A stretch of DNA of 64,000 nucleotides from Antedon mediterranea (taxonomy: Eukaryota; Echinodermata; Crinoidea; Comatulida; Antedonidae): positions 751,001 through 815,000 of the forward strand of contig NC_092674.1 of the NCBI RefSeq assembly GCF_964355755.1. The letters are read 5' to 3'. The notes beneath the pieces are model-generated. The model saw only the letters and a program-made list of their open reading frames with translations, did no database searches and had not been told where the DNA came from. Both the position numbers and the translations under genes were made by a program. Of the stretch, positions 11,564-23,700 are shown piece after piece; the stretch's first letter is position 1; the number at the start of each line of letters is the position of its first letter.

Positions 11564-14406
11564 ATAGTCCAGTAAAATATCACCTTCACCATTGCATAAC
11601 GTTAGTAGTCAACGAGATTCTCACCGTAGGTTCTAAACATTATGTAAAGATCATTTATTGATGTTGCGTCGCGTAAAAGTTGGGATTTGTGGAGAAAATG
11701 AAGTTTTTATACGCAGTTTTTGCTTCCTTTCGTCGTGGTTTGTTTTCATCGAAAAATGACGTCATGGGGCATAAGTGAATGACACGCCATTGTCGACATT
11801 TGCGTTCGTATTAAAAAGTGAATTTTAAATGTACGAATATGGTATTAATTATCTGTATTACATTGTATTATTATGTATCACATATATAACAAGTCATTTT
11901 GATAAAAAATAAGTCAAATAAATATGAAAAACAAAGGAAAATTGTGATTTTTGCATGTCATCTGAAGTGACCTTCCATACAATGTGATAGCGCCCTCTAT
12001 AAGTATTGATACACTCGCACTTCAAACTGCAAGCTTTTTGTTGTTATATTCATTCATTCAGAAATACAATTTAAGGAAGGAATCGAATCAAGGGCATTAT
12101 TACTTGGTTTATTATATATTTATGATGTTTTCCCCAAAAATAATTACTAGTATGTACATTTTGCGAATTGTAGATGTACCGGCGGTATGAAATTAAAAAA
12201 AGCTGTTTACGCGGTCTGTAGCCTAACGATATAATAATAATTATATGTATAAAATAATTGTTACTTTTTTTTCTGATAAATCAGTATGAATATGTTTACT
12301 TAGCGCTGCTTTAAGCACCCTATTAAAAAAGAAAAGAAAAAAATTGATTTAAGCCTATTTTTTGTCACGTTTTCGGTAATTAATTGGTTTTATACTTTTT
12401 TACAAATTTTAATATTGAACAAATGTAAATATCTTTGTAATTCAGCTAAGGCTGCGATAATGATATTGAAATAAATGAAATGAAATAAATGAAATGAAAT
12501 GAATTAATTGTCTTCTTCGCTCTCACTATCTGATTCATCACTGTTCTCATCATCCGAGTTAAAGGAGTCGTTCTCGGCAATCGCTCGATCAATAATTCTG
12601 TTGGAAGAATCTCGCTTTCACACCACAAAGGCCCCAGCAAATCGTTATCGCCAACGCACCATCCGTTATTGTTTTGGGGTTTCGGCAACTCGTAAAATCG
12701 GTGTTAGTGCGAGCCTCCACAGATCCTGACTTGATAGTTCGATCATCGTGCGTTGTATATGTTGATGCAAGCATCTACGCGACGGTGGAAAGTTAGCTAA
12801 TTTTTAAATCAATGTTTTTTTAACACTGATTATTCCGGTTTTTTTTTCTTGCATTTCCTGCGAAAAAAGTCAAATCTAAGTTCATCGGTAGGCCTACGCC
12901 TTGCTTTCGAACGGAATCCATATAATAACAGGCACGTGAACTATTCCAGTTCCAACATTAACTCTTCTTCTCCTTTCCAACTTTCTCCTACTTTCTTGAA
13001 AACCTCTTCAAATTTTGGATATTTTTCGACAAGTTTAATGGCCTTTAATTTTCCTTTTCCCTTGAAAGCGCTGGTCGTGCTGCACTTTGTGAACGCATGC
13101 AGCCCTAGAATGGCATTACATCGACTTGGGGTGATTTCAGTGGCTAAACTGTGAGATTGGTTATTCGTCAATTCCTGCCACTGCCTGTATCGAATAGGAC
13201 TTTTGCAATAATGGACGAAACAAAATGTAACAATATAAAAAAAAAACATCGCTGGATCTCGATCGAAATCAAGGAGTACCGATGAACTTAGATTTTACTT
13301 TCTTCGCAGGAAATGCAAGGAAAAAGACGGATAATCAGTGTTAAAAAACATTGATTTAGCTAACTTTCCACCGTCGCGTAGATGCTTGCATCAACATATA
13401 CGACGCACGATCGAACTATCAAGTCGTGATCTGGAAGCTCGCACTAACGCCGATTTAAGAGTTGCCAAAACCTCAAGACAATAACGGATGGTGCGTTGGC
13501 GATAACGATTTGCTGGGGCCTCTTCCAACAGAATCGGATGATGAGAACAGTGACGAATCAGATAGTGAGAGCGAAGAAGACGATTAATTACCGAAAACGT
13601 GACAAAAAGTAAGCTTAAATCAATTTGTTTCTTTTTTTTAAATATGGTGCTTAAAGCAGCGCTAAGTAAACATTATTATTCATACTGATTTATCAGAAAA
13701 AAGTAACAATTATTTTATACATATAATTATTATGATATCGTTAGGCTACAGACCGCGTAAACAGCTTTTTTTAATTTCATACCGCCGGTACATCTACAAT
13801 TCGCAAAATGTACATACTGGTAATTATTTTTGGGGAAAACATCATAAATATATAGTAAACCAAGTAATAATGCCCTTGATTCGATTCCTTCCTTAAATTG
13901 TATTTCTGAATGAATGAATATAACAACAAAAAGCTTGCAGTTTGAAGTGCGAGTGTATCATCAATACTTATAGAGGGCGCTATCACATTGTATGGAAGGT
14001 CACTTTAGATGACATGCAAAAATCACAATTTTCTTTTGTTTTTCATATTTATTTGACTTATTTTTTATCAAAATGACTTGTTATATATGCGATACATAAT
14101 AATACAATGTAATACAGATAATTAATATCATATTCGTACATTTAAAATTCACTTTTTAATACGAACGCAAATGTCGACAATGGCGTGTCATTCACTTATG
14201 CCCCATGACGTCATTTTTCGATGAAAACAAACCACGACGAAAGGAAGCAAAAACTGCGTATAAAAACTTCATTTTCTCCACAAATCCCAACTTTTACGCG
14301 ACGCAACATCAATAAATGATCTTTACATAATGTTTAGAACCTACGGTGAGAATCTCGTTGACTACTAACGTTATGCAATGGTGAAGGTGATATTTTACTG
14401 GACTAT
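11564..14406. mobile_element. Large inverted duplication carrying fragments of a repeat-family protein
   Basis: Left arm 11564-12890 and right arm 13277-14406 are inverted copies differing by a few substitutions and indels; a 386-bp spacer separates them. The outer ends are ATAGTCCAGTAAAATATCACC-like and its complement. The spacer and left arm on the minus strand read as one decayed protein: a HAFTKCSTTSAFKGKGK segment, then FTCLLLYGF, then NNGWCVGDNDLLGP. The right arm repeats the last part on the plus strand and ends in a Ser/Asp/Glu-rich tail. Similar segments occur in a multicopy family of uncharacterised marine-invertebrate proteins that I associate with transposons; that link is from memory. 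Several stop codons interrupt it. Confidence 0.6.
12941..13249 (-). pseudogene. Fragment of repeat-family protein (HAFTxCxTTSAF motif)
   Basis: About 100 residues on the minus strand, mostly in the spacer of the inverted duplication. Key segments are ILGLHAFTKCSTTSAFKG and FEEVFKKVGESWKGEEEL. The frame continues after a TAG into the left arm as FTCLLLYGFRSKARRRPTDE. This looks like the middle-to-C-terminal part of a longer protein common in marine invertebrate genomes. Function unknown. No start codon or full gene is present. Confidence 0.45.
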
Positions 14407-15338
14407 AAGGCTCCCTTGTTATGCAAACAGCTCAATGGAACTGACCAACCGTAACATCACTCTAAAATACCACAACCTATTGTTCTCCTCAACCTGTATA
14501 CTCATCATTTAGTAGACTAAACATTTTCCAATATAACAATTTAATCTTTAGTTTTTATACTAAATTTCATATAATGTTCTCAGATGGTACAGAAAATACC
14601 AATCTGTTGTATATTTTAATTTGTCTTTTAAAACGCCATTGCAGTTAACGAATTCATGTTGGGGAAACCATCTTTTGGTCTATTTTTTGTTTTAATTGTC
14701 AGTGGGTTAACAAGTGTAACCCAATGAGGCATATCAGGGGCTGCGACATTGTAGTGTCAGCACATCTATATTTGGCAGTAGTGACGTGTTGGTGTGTTTA
14801 TGTTTTATATATTTACAAACAATCAGGATGTATTAGTAATACATAAGGATTAGTATTTTATGGTTTTATTATATTCTACTTCAGAACAGGTTTTATACAA
14901 CGGTCATATCCTTGATACAGGTGCTTCAACAACCAAGGAGACTGAATACTGTCAACACTAGTACAACACAATATACCACCTATATAGGCTACTGTGGATT
15001 AAAAAGTGTAAGCTGACTATGTATGGATACACCTCTACTTAAGAATACAGACGAATTAAGCGTGGTGGTAAGTATAGTTTCCATTTTATTTTCATTTTCT
15101 TGTATTTTCACTTGTGTCATATGAGAATGAATGAATTTACTGGTAGTATATATAGAAGACTGATAAACCACTGTTGGGGGGTGGGGGGTATGATTATATC
15201 AGGAAGATGTATTATCTCCCTGATGATATGATCAGGGCCTTTCCATTTTCAGGCTTATCCGGCTAAGTTGACTATTATTTGAGTAGATATCACAAATTTA
15301 CTTCCCGGGTAAATAACTAAAGTCTTGAAAGTTGTCAA
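14407..15338. other. Intergenic stretch upstream of MYO16; possible 5' exon
   Basis: No coding region seen. The coding start of MYO16 lies only 7 nt after a splice acceptor at 20712, so a non-coding first exon must exist upstream. This block is the nearest non-repeat DNA. It has a strong donor-like GTAAGT at 15068 on the plus strand. Assigning a 5' exon here is a guess. Confidence 0.25.
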
Positions 15339-15759
15339 GTCTATTACGTGCCTAGCTTACCTGGATAAACCGACAAATGCCATATTTCTCCTCGAAGAGC
15401 GAGATATACTCGAAAAGTAGAAAATTCATTGAACACCCCTCTCTCTAAATGGTACAGTCCACAAACCTCAAGTGGGAACATCCCTACAATTCACCATCTT
15501 CATTTCTTTTCGAGACATGAAAGAGTAAACATGTCTGACAAAGAGCTTGCAATTCACAGTGAATTTGCTGTTTGCAAAGAAAGTTACTGAGATTGCTACT
15601 ACATGCGCACGAAGCTAAGTAGTTGTTCTTGTTTAGAGATTCATTGAAGTGTCATAATTTTGACTTTAAATATACTTTCCTAGGCCAACTGTCTAGGATG
15701 TTTGCAGTAGCATAGGGGGCCTAAGCCTAAAACTGTAGCAGGCTAAGACTCCTATGTAA

Positions 15760-16300
15760 GCCTGGAGTCCTGCTTGGGCTGGCCTCCTAATCATTCAACA
15801 TCTCTTAAGGGGCCTAGACTTAGAATTTGCAGGTCAAGCTTACCCCCTTTATGGGGCAGCTCCTGTTCTTGCTTATGGCCTAACATAGTGTTTAGGCCTA
15901 GTTCTGTTTGGGCTGACCTTCTTATCATTCAACATCTGGGCCTAGACTTGAATCTTGCAGGTCAAGCTTCCCCCATTATGGGGCAGCTCCTGTTCTTGTG
16001 TACTGCCTAAGATAGTGATTAGGCTTATCTTTTGAGCTGGCCTTCTGAGTTATCATTCTCGCATCTCATAGGGAACTAGACTTGGAATTTGCAGGACAAG
16101 CTTACCCCCTTTATGGGGCAGCTCCGGTTCTTGCTTATGGCCTCACATAGTGTTTAGACCTACTGTTTGGGCTGGCCTCCTGAGTTATTGTTCAACACAT
16201 TTCGATAGGGGAGGCCTGACTTAGATATTGCAGGACAAACTTACCCCCTTTATGGAGCAGTTCCAGTCCTTGCATGCTGCATAAGACTAGGCATTCTGTT
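15760..16300. repeat. Four diverged tandem repeats of about 135 bp inside DIRS copy 1
   Basis: The phrase GCAGGTCAAGCTTACCCCC followed by TTATGGGGCAGCTCC recurs, with variation, at about 15829, 15957, 16091 and 16229, giving a period of 128-138 bp. Each unit also has GGGCTGGCCTCCT and CATAGTGTTTAGGCCTA-like words. I do not see the same array in DIRS copy 2. Confidence 0.7.
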
Positions 16301-17634
16301 TTACTAGACAAAGAGGCCTAACATTGTGCTAGACCTTTAAAGGTCTGGTCCCCAGGAGTCATAGTCACCTCTCTCCAAGATCGATCCGTCTGTTCATATA
16401 TATATATAAGCAAATTCCTTCAGGTCAGCTGCGACTGACTCGCCTTTTCTGATCTAAGATTTGACCTCCGGCCTGGCTCATTGAGTTGCCTGGTCGACTA
16501 CATGTACATGGTACATTTGTACCATCTGTACTGAGGTTTATGTAGAGTTTACAGTCTACAGTAGTCAATCTTTGAGGCATTGCTTATTTGTGCTGCAGAC
16601 GCACCTGCTAACACTGTGTCTTCTTTGAGCATGCAAGATGAATGTTGGTTCCTTGCAGTGCTGGAGGCCATTTCAAAACGAAAATATTCCTCCCTTCAGG
16701 CCGTACTTTTCGGTATTGCCTTCCCTCGTCATTGATCATGGCTTGTTACAGGTTACGACAATGACGACACTATCTTCTACTGAGCGAAGATCGTGGAAGG
16801 CACGGGTAGGTTTTTGCAGGTTAGAATGATAATTATCATTCCTGCGTTGCTTGTGTTGTTCACTTGCTGTGCATACACCGCTCAGGAAGGCCCCAATTTA
16901 TCCAGTCATTCTCCTGGATTGTCAACAGGCTTAATCTTTTGATTGAGAGCCTTTTTGGCCTTCCTTCTAACGCAGGAACAATTCGAGCATTACGTGTCGG
17001 CACCTCAGATCCTGACACTTTTCAGGGTATGTCTCCTTGCCGTCTGTCACAGCCAATAAGAAACATTCTGTGCGAGTGCCAACTTGTAAAACCTTAGCTT
17101 ACCCTAGGTCGAGATTGCACTTCTGCATTTACCTGTTGAGTAATGCAGGTACTCACAGTGTTGAGCTACTGGTATGCCTTTGATGCAACCACAATGATTT
17201 CACAGACAGCGCTACTAGTTGACGCACCTAGGTTCGCCCTAGTAGTGTATAGCTTGAAGGAGAACACATGGACCTACAAATCAAGGCTACTCTGCTTACT
17301 GTATGAGTTAAGCAGAAGCAGCAAGCCACCCTGTACACATGTACCCTGTTGGCTGCTGATGAGGTTGCTAGAAAAAGAGAGTGCAACCATTATAGCTTTT
17401 GGTCCCACGCCGATGGTGCCACTGTGCTCGCTCCCATGCCCGCCACCACAAGTCTGTCTAAAATTCAGACTTTTTCACGCCCGCATTCTGTATTCTGCAC
17501 GAGGCAGATCAGACAGGGCTGCACGTTCAACACCAAGATTGCAAAGTAACAGAGATTGCAGGTTCTGGTGACATGCTGGTGGAGTCTGTACCCTCGAAGG
17601 TCAGACAAATGGGGGGTTCGCCTAAGATGGTTTG

Positions 17635-19180
17635 CCTGAGTGTGGGAGACCCCTGCTGGAGAGCAGGTGGTTTCTCTCCACAATTACACACAGCTATTGC
17701 ATTATGTTAATTAACATTACGAGCCCCCTAGTAAGCGGGGAGCTCGCTCGACAAGGATACCGCCAGAGCCACAAAAGAGTTGTGTGCGTCTGCACGGTCT
17801 TTCTTTCCTGCCCAAAAAGGGGGCAGTGGAACAAGTCGACATACAATGCGCTGTCTCAGGACACGAGTCTACCGTCTTCCTAACAGAAAAAAACGGGCGA
17901 TGGCGACCCATACTGAACCTTATGAGTCTAGACTAGCGGTTCTTTCGGCCCCACAGGTTTAGGTGGAGACAGCCTCATCCATCCTGTTGGGGCTAAGACG
18001 AGAAGACTGGGCGGCCTTGATAGATCTGAAAGACGCATACTTTCACTTCCCTATCGCCGAGGCAGATCAACGCTGGTTGCGTTTCAGAATCCATGACCAA
18101 CTTACCAATCCGTAGTTTTGCCAACCAACGGCCCTTGCGTGTTTACACGCATAGTAAGAATGCTGTCGACATTCTTTTACTAACATGGCATAAGAGTGTT
18201 CATGTATCTCGACGATTGGTTGGTCGTGGCCCAGTCTAAGGACAGACTGATGAGCAGTCTACAATATGTCCTTATCGTTACGGAACAGGCAGGTTTCATT
18301 ATAAATCGGGAAAAGTCGTGCCTGGTGCAGACTCAATCCCGCTATATCTCGGATCACAGATAAATCTCGTGACGGGCTTGGCGTGTCCATCCCAACAATG
18401 TATAACGTCTGCAATGAGTGCAGTACGCAATCTAATTACTGTTCGTGCTCCGATGGTTTACGAATGGCTCAGAGCACTAGGATGTCTGGCCAGCTTCGTC
18501 GCCTTAGTTCCGTATTGCCGGCTGTGTATGAGACCAGGACAGCTTTATCTGCTGGCTTATTACCGACCGCACTTAGACTCATTACTCAAAGTGGTCCGAT
18601 GAATGCCTTCATCCGAACGCATCTCAAATGGTGGCTGGTAGAAGGCAGGTTGACTGTGGGAATGCCAATTCAAAAATCTTTGCCGGGCGTCCGTATAGAG
18701 ACAGACGCATCCAAGACAGGCTGGGGCGGTTGCTCCAAGGCACTCCGCGCCTCCGGCCTTTGGACGGTCGAGGAGGCGCGCTCCCACATCAACCTCCTAG
18801 AACTCTGTGCAGTCGAAAGGACCTTGAAGGCCCTTCGACCTCGCGTGACTGGTCGTCACGTCCTTATCCATTCCGACAACTCATCAGGGGTAGCATATAT
18901 AAATCGTCAAGGAGGCACGAAGTCCCCGACGTTATGCTTTCACCTGTGGACTCTGATGTTGTGGTGCGTAGACAACATCACACTCTTGGCTGCCCACAAT
19001 GCGGGCAGCCTCAACATTGTTGCGGACGCTCTGTCCTCACAAACACGGAATGGCGCCTTCTACCCAGCATTGCCACACTGTTATTCGACCACTTCGGGCG
19101 GCCTCATATAGAAATGTTTGCGACGTCAGACAACACACAGCTCCCGACCTTCTCCACAAGGTTTCGGGATGCACGTGCGT
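17635..19180 (+). pseudogene. DIRS copy 1 reverse transcriptase-RNase H, broken
   Basis: Fragments in several frames match the equivalent ORF of copy 2. They include DLKDAYFHFPIAEADQRWLR (about 18020), [16 protein letters not shown] with the catalytic YLDD (about 18200), and a longer RNase H fragment after about 18600 (ETDASKTGWGGCS, INLLELCAVERTL, HSDNSSGVAYINRQGG). These retain the D-E-D pattern expected of RNase H. Multiple frameshifts and stops make it non-functional. Confidence 0.8.
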
Positions 19181-19185
19181 GAGCG

Positions 19186-20000
19186 GTGGATGCCCTATCC
19201 ATACCGTGGGTCGGTCTATGGGTTTATGCGTTTCCACCGATCTCACTAATACCAACTGTTCTGACACACATTCAGCGCCATCCTTGCCGGGTCCTTCTGA
19301 TCGCCCCGGGCTGGACTCGACAAGTGTGGTATCCACTGCTTCTCGACCTGCTCTACGATCATCCCCTGCGTCTTCCAGTTCGAGAGGATCTGCTGACGCA
19401 GGGCCGAGCTCTGTTCTCACTACAGAACCTACAATCCCTGCGCCTAACTGTATGGCCATTTTCAGGGATCAGCTCCGAGACTCAGGCATTCCAGATGGCC
19501 CTGCCGCCCTTGCGGCGAAATCTCGTCGGGAATCTACTCTTGCCGTCTACAATAGCCGATTAAAGCATTTCTTTACATGGTGCAGGCGCCAACAAATAGA
19601 ACCAGGGTTGGTTACCCTTGGTCAAGTATGCGCCTTCCTGCATTACCTATTTGAGTCAGGTCTTCAGGTCCGCACCATTTCAGGCTATAGGCTCGCCATT
19701 GGGGCGGTGACGCCAACACTAAGAGACGGTTCCACGATTTCGTCATCCCCCGTTATCACTCAGATGATACGGGGGAATGTTCACAGAACGACCTCCAGTT
19801 AAGGTCTTGATTCCTCGATGGGATGTTAACGTCGTCCTAGCCACTCTCTCACACACCCACCCTTATAGCCTGCTTATAATAGCATTTGGACCGCCGATGG
19901 CACCAGGTAAATGCTGAGGCAAGTTGTTCGCTCTTACCTTAGAACCAAGTCAGAGGTAATTGTAGAGGGTGCAGCTAGTACTTAATGAAGTTTTCTAGCA
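19186..20000 (+). pseudogene. DIRS copy 1 tyrosine recombinase, truncated
   Basis: The N-terminal part of a DIRS recombinase is readable to about 19802 (STLAVYNSRLKHFFTWCRR, then [20 protein letters not shown]). The first part overlaps, in another frame, the end of the RT-RNase H reading frame, as in copy 2. The frame then breaks. At 19914-19919 a GCTGAG at the box I site matches the same TGA-containing spot in copy 2. The catalytic C-terminus is largely lost. Confidence 0.75.
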
Positions 20001-20349
20001 TGAGGGAAACTGCATCGAATCAGAGCCCACGGTGAGCGAGGTGCTCTTTTGAAAAGGATACCGTCGGAGCCACTAAAGAGTTGTGGATTCCTGTACGGCC
20101 TCAAGGTCTTGCTTCCAGATCTTGCTTTAAAAAAAAAAAAAAAAAAGATATCGATGCACGGACTAGAGAAACCGAACGTTTCCAGTGCCGCTGTTGTGCA
20201 CCATCTCTCCATAGAGGCATGATGGTGAACACATTACCTTGGACAGCTCTGCAAACCTTGTGCCTGTAGCCACATCAGTGATGGACACACAAAGCTCATT
20301 GGTAGCTTGTCTCCCACCGCCGACTAGTACCTAGTCCGGTGCTACACTG

Positions 20350-20449
20350 GCATTTGTCGGTTTATCCAGGTAAGCTAGGCACGTAATAGACTACACAAAC
20401 CAGAAATGGTGTTGGTAGTCTATAAGTGCTAGCTTACCTGGATAAACAC
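20350..20449. repeat. Internal complementary region of DIRS copy 1
   Basis: Contains, end to end, the reverse complements of the left terminus (TAAGCTAGGCACGTAATAG) and the right terminus (ACACAAACCAGAAATGG). In DIRS elements this region is used to circularise the DNA intermediate. Confidence 0.75.
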
Positions 20450-20719
20450 CCTCCCGCCATCCCCTCAGACAAGAGGTCTTGAGAAATGATGATGGTGAAT
20501 TGTAGGGATGTTCCCACTTGAGGTTTGTGGACTGTACCATTTAGAGAGAGGGGTGTTCAATGAATTTTCTACTTTTCGAGTATATCTCGCTCTTCGAGGA
20601 GAAATATGGCATTTGTCGGTTTATCCAGGTAAGCTAGCACTTATAGACTACCAACACCATTTCTGGTTTGTGTAATTATTTTTAAATAATTAAAATAAGT
20701 TTATTCTTGCAGAGAAAAA

Positions 20720-23700
20720 ATGGAATCGATAGAACAATCATTATTAGAAAATCTTCCACGAACACAACGACTGAAACTTGCCAAGAAATTTAGACAAGAT
20801 CAGATTAAACGTTTCAACGCTTGGCAGAAGCAAGCCAAAGACAGTCCACGTCGGTCTAAAAAGAAAAACAAAAACAAAAAAGGATTTAATGTTAATTTTG
20901 ACGTTTGCAACAAATTCAGAGATGCAGTTTCAAGATTTGATGATCAAGAAGGTATGTTTCTCATTTATTTAATTATTTTTCTTGGTTCATTTTTACACAT
21001 CATTGTACTGTATTTATTTCCAGAGGAAAACTATTTTAAAATTACTGAGTCTTGTGTATTTTTGTTCTGCAGCTAATATGTTACACAATGCTAATAGGAT
21101 AATTTTTAGATAATTCACCTAACCGTAAAAACTCTAATTATGTTCACAAAAAGGAAATTATCAACAACTGTTACTGATTAATTATGTTTTAACATTCTCA
21201 AAGTGTAAGTAAAACAACAACTTTTAAAGCTGGCAAAAAAGAAAGCAAAAATGTTGCATTGAGAGGTAAAATATTTTAAGATATCAGAGTAGGATTAATC
21301 ATCGATTTTACGAGTTGATTGGTTTAATGTGTAGAGTGGGACAGTCATATCCCTTGATGTCCTCCAAGCATTCTGTCGTAGCGCAATACACAGCGTAGTG
21401 TAGCAGAACTTACCAGCTGTTCAGAAACTTTTTTCTACTAAGTTGTTATTTGTTGTCACGCTAAAGCGCTTGTCTTCTATTGTCATATATTTATACAACC
21501 CCGGTGATTTCCTAGTGGAATTATTTGCCAAAAGTTATACAATTAATCTGGAAAAAAAAATGGAGTTATTTAATTGTTAGTTGTGATATTGCATTCTATT
21601 GTTGGATTTTATTCAAGTAAATGTAAGTTTTCTTGCTACTGTATTAGTTTTGCAGAAGATACTGTACGTGTTGCTTCTTAATTTTGTCTTTTAATTGATA
21701 AATGTTTACACTCAGCCTCAGAACGAAAATAATATGTAATGTACTGTAATATCCAAATTCCTGTCATTTTGTTAAAGTCTAATACAATTAATAAACTAGA
21801 CATGTAACTCGTCACTTTGACGAGTTTGGTTATCCGCCGCGCAAGTGGTGCGACATTAACATTAAGGGGATAGGTTGAGGACAAAAGGAAGTGTTCACGT
21901 TGGCATTATGACCTGAACTGAAGAATATGATATGTTGTTATTGCTGAATTTTATTATTTAAATTCATATATAGTATATACACAGTATAATCTGTATCCAT
22001 ATCACATACAGTGTAGAATAGGTGAAATTACGGGACCCGCTATTTATTGCAATTTTGAACATGTTGACGGTTTTAAAATGAAACGCGAAGGTAGCAATTC
22101 CGAAAGGAAATTATCTCAGCAACAACGTATTAGCGTGTAGAAGAAATTTGAATACGTGAAATATTGATGCGCGCTCTTTTAAATGTAATGAATTATGACG
22201 CAAAAGATGAAAATACGACCTTTTTTATTTAACTGGCCATATGATGACGTCACAACATCCGATTGGCAACATTTTTACATAATTTCGTATCTAAAATCCA
22301 ATAGCTTCCAGAAAAAATGTTAATCGTGATTATCACATTTTATTCTTACGAGCTATAACAGATTAAAATTTACTGTAAAGATGAAATTAATGCCACACGT
22401 GATTTAAATTTTTAGGCATGATGACGTCAAAAAAATTAAAATATTTTTAACTCATGCGAAAGATACTTGATTGACCTAGACAAAATCAAAATCGGGGTGA
22501 AAATGGAAAACGGATAAGTGGAGATGCGCTCTATTCAATGTGATGAGCTATGACGAAAGATACAAAAATCCTAAATTTTATATTCGCATGGCCATACAAT
22601 GACGTCACAATGTCCGGTTAGCCATATTAATACCTGATCCGATATCTACAACTCATCTACTTCCAGAATATGCCATCCACAAAAAGTTGACCGTCTAGTT
22701 TAGAAATTACGACTGTTTAAAAAAAGGCATATTTTAAACGAATTTTTTAACCTTTTCATAAAAAACGCGCGCAAATTGTCCAATTCGACGTGCTCGTATG
22801 ACGTATCTTTAAGTCGAAATTGTTAAAAATTTGGTAAAATTACTTAAAAGGCTGGAAAAATATAAATCACACGAAAAAAGTACGTTTTCAATACTACGTG
22901 TGCACCGCACACGTAAAAATGTGCGCACGCGTGGGAATTTTTGACATGCTTAAAACGACATGAAACGCGTAGAAAGTTGATTATAAATTAATTTTGCGCA
23001 TTTTGAAATTTTAAATGCGCGTGCGCGCGTAACTTTGTGTAAAACACGCAATTTTTTTTCAACAGAAAGTTAGCGCATGATATAAATTAAACTTTTGCAA
23101 AGTTTCAAGTTGAAATGTTATTTGGTTGTCGAGCTGTTAAATACGACAAAATCGTTAAATCGCGCGTAAGTCACGTTGCGCAATTGTAAACGTCATGAAA
23201 AGCTTCGCTTGACGACGTTACGTAAATGTCAATATGTTAAGATAGTTACCGAAATGTTATGTTTGCGAGTTTTAGAGAAAAGCGTTACACAAAAATCATA
23301 CAGAATGATTTCGTACAATCACAAGAGGTTATCCTGCAACTTCGTTGCGGATAACCAATTAGTTGCCATTGTATTTGTAACATGTGTCCTCATCCATCAG
23401 GATACAGTTTAAACTTCAGTATTGGAATACCATTGCCCTTTAGATGAATACCATTGCCCTTTAGATGAATACTGTGGTTTAATGACTTATAAAGTGTAAT
23501 TACAGTTTGATATTTGTATTTTCAGTGATTATTTTATTGGACCGTGGAGCGGATGTGAACACTGCTTCTGACATCGGTGTTTCTGTATTACACCAGGTGA
23601 GTCCGAACCTTAAATTACATTAATTCCCAAAATAATAGCTTTAAAAAGAAGGGAATGTTTTTGCTGGTTTAGCATAACAAAGTGCCACATTCAATTCTAC

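Larger units (their letters stand above)
15339..20672 (+). mobile_element. DIRS-like tyrosine-recombinase retrotransposon, decayed (copy 1)
   Basis: Left end GTCTATTACGTGCCTAGC; right end ...TTCTGGTTTGTGT. The termini are inverted, not direct, repeats: about 15355-15515 against about 20495-20655. An internal complementary region at about 20350-20449 matches both ends joined, the signature of DIRS elements. In order it holds a degenerate gag region with tandem repeats, reverse transcriptase with YLDD, RNase H, and a tyrosine recombinase. All ORFs are broken by stops and frameshifts. It ends 40 bp before the first MYO16 coding exon. Confidence 0.88.

Noticed and set aside
11984-13986. Matching 68-69-residue ORFs in the two arms of the inverted duplication (11984-12190 plus, 13777-13986 minus)
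   Set aside because: The two translations agree except for one inserted Asp, and the two substitutions I saw are synonymous. However, there is no ATG start, the ORF opens directly after a stop, and two changes are too few to show selection.
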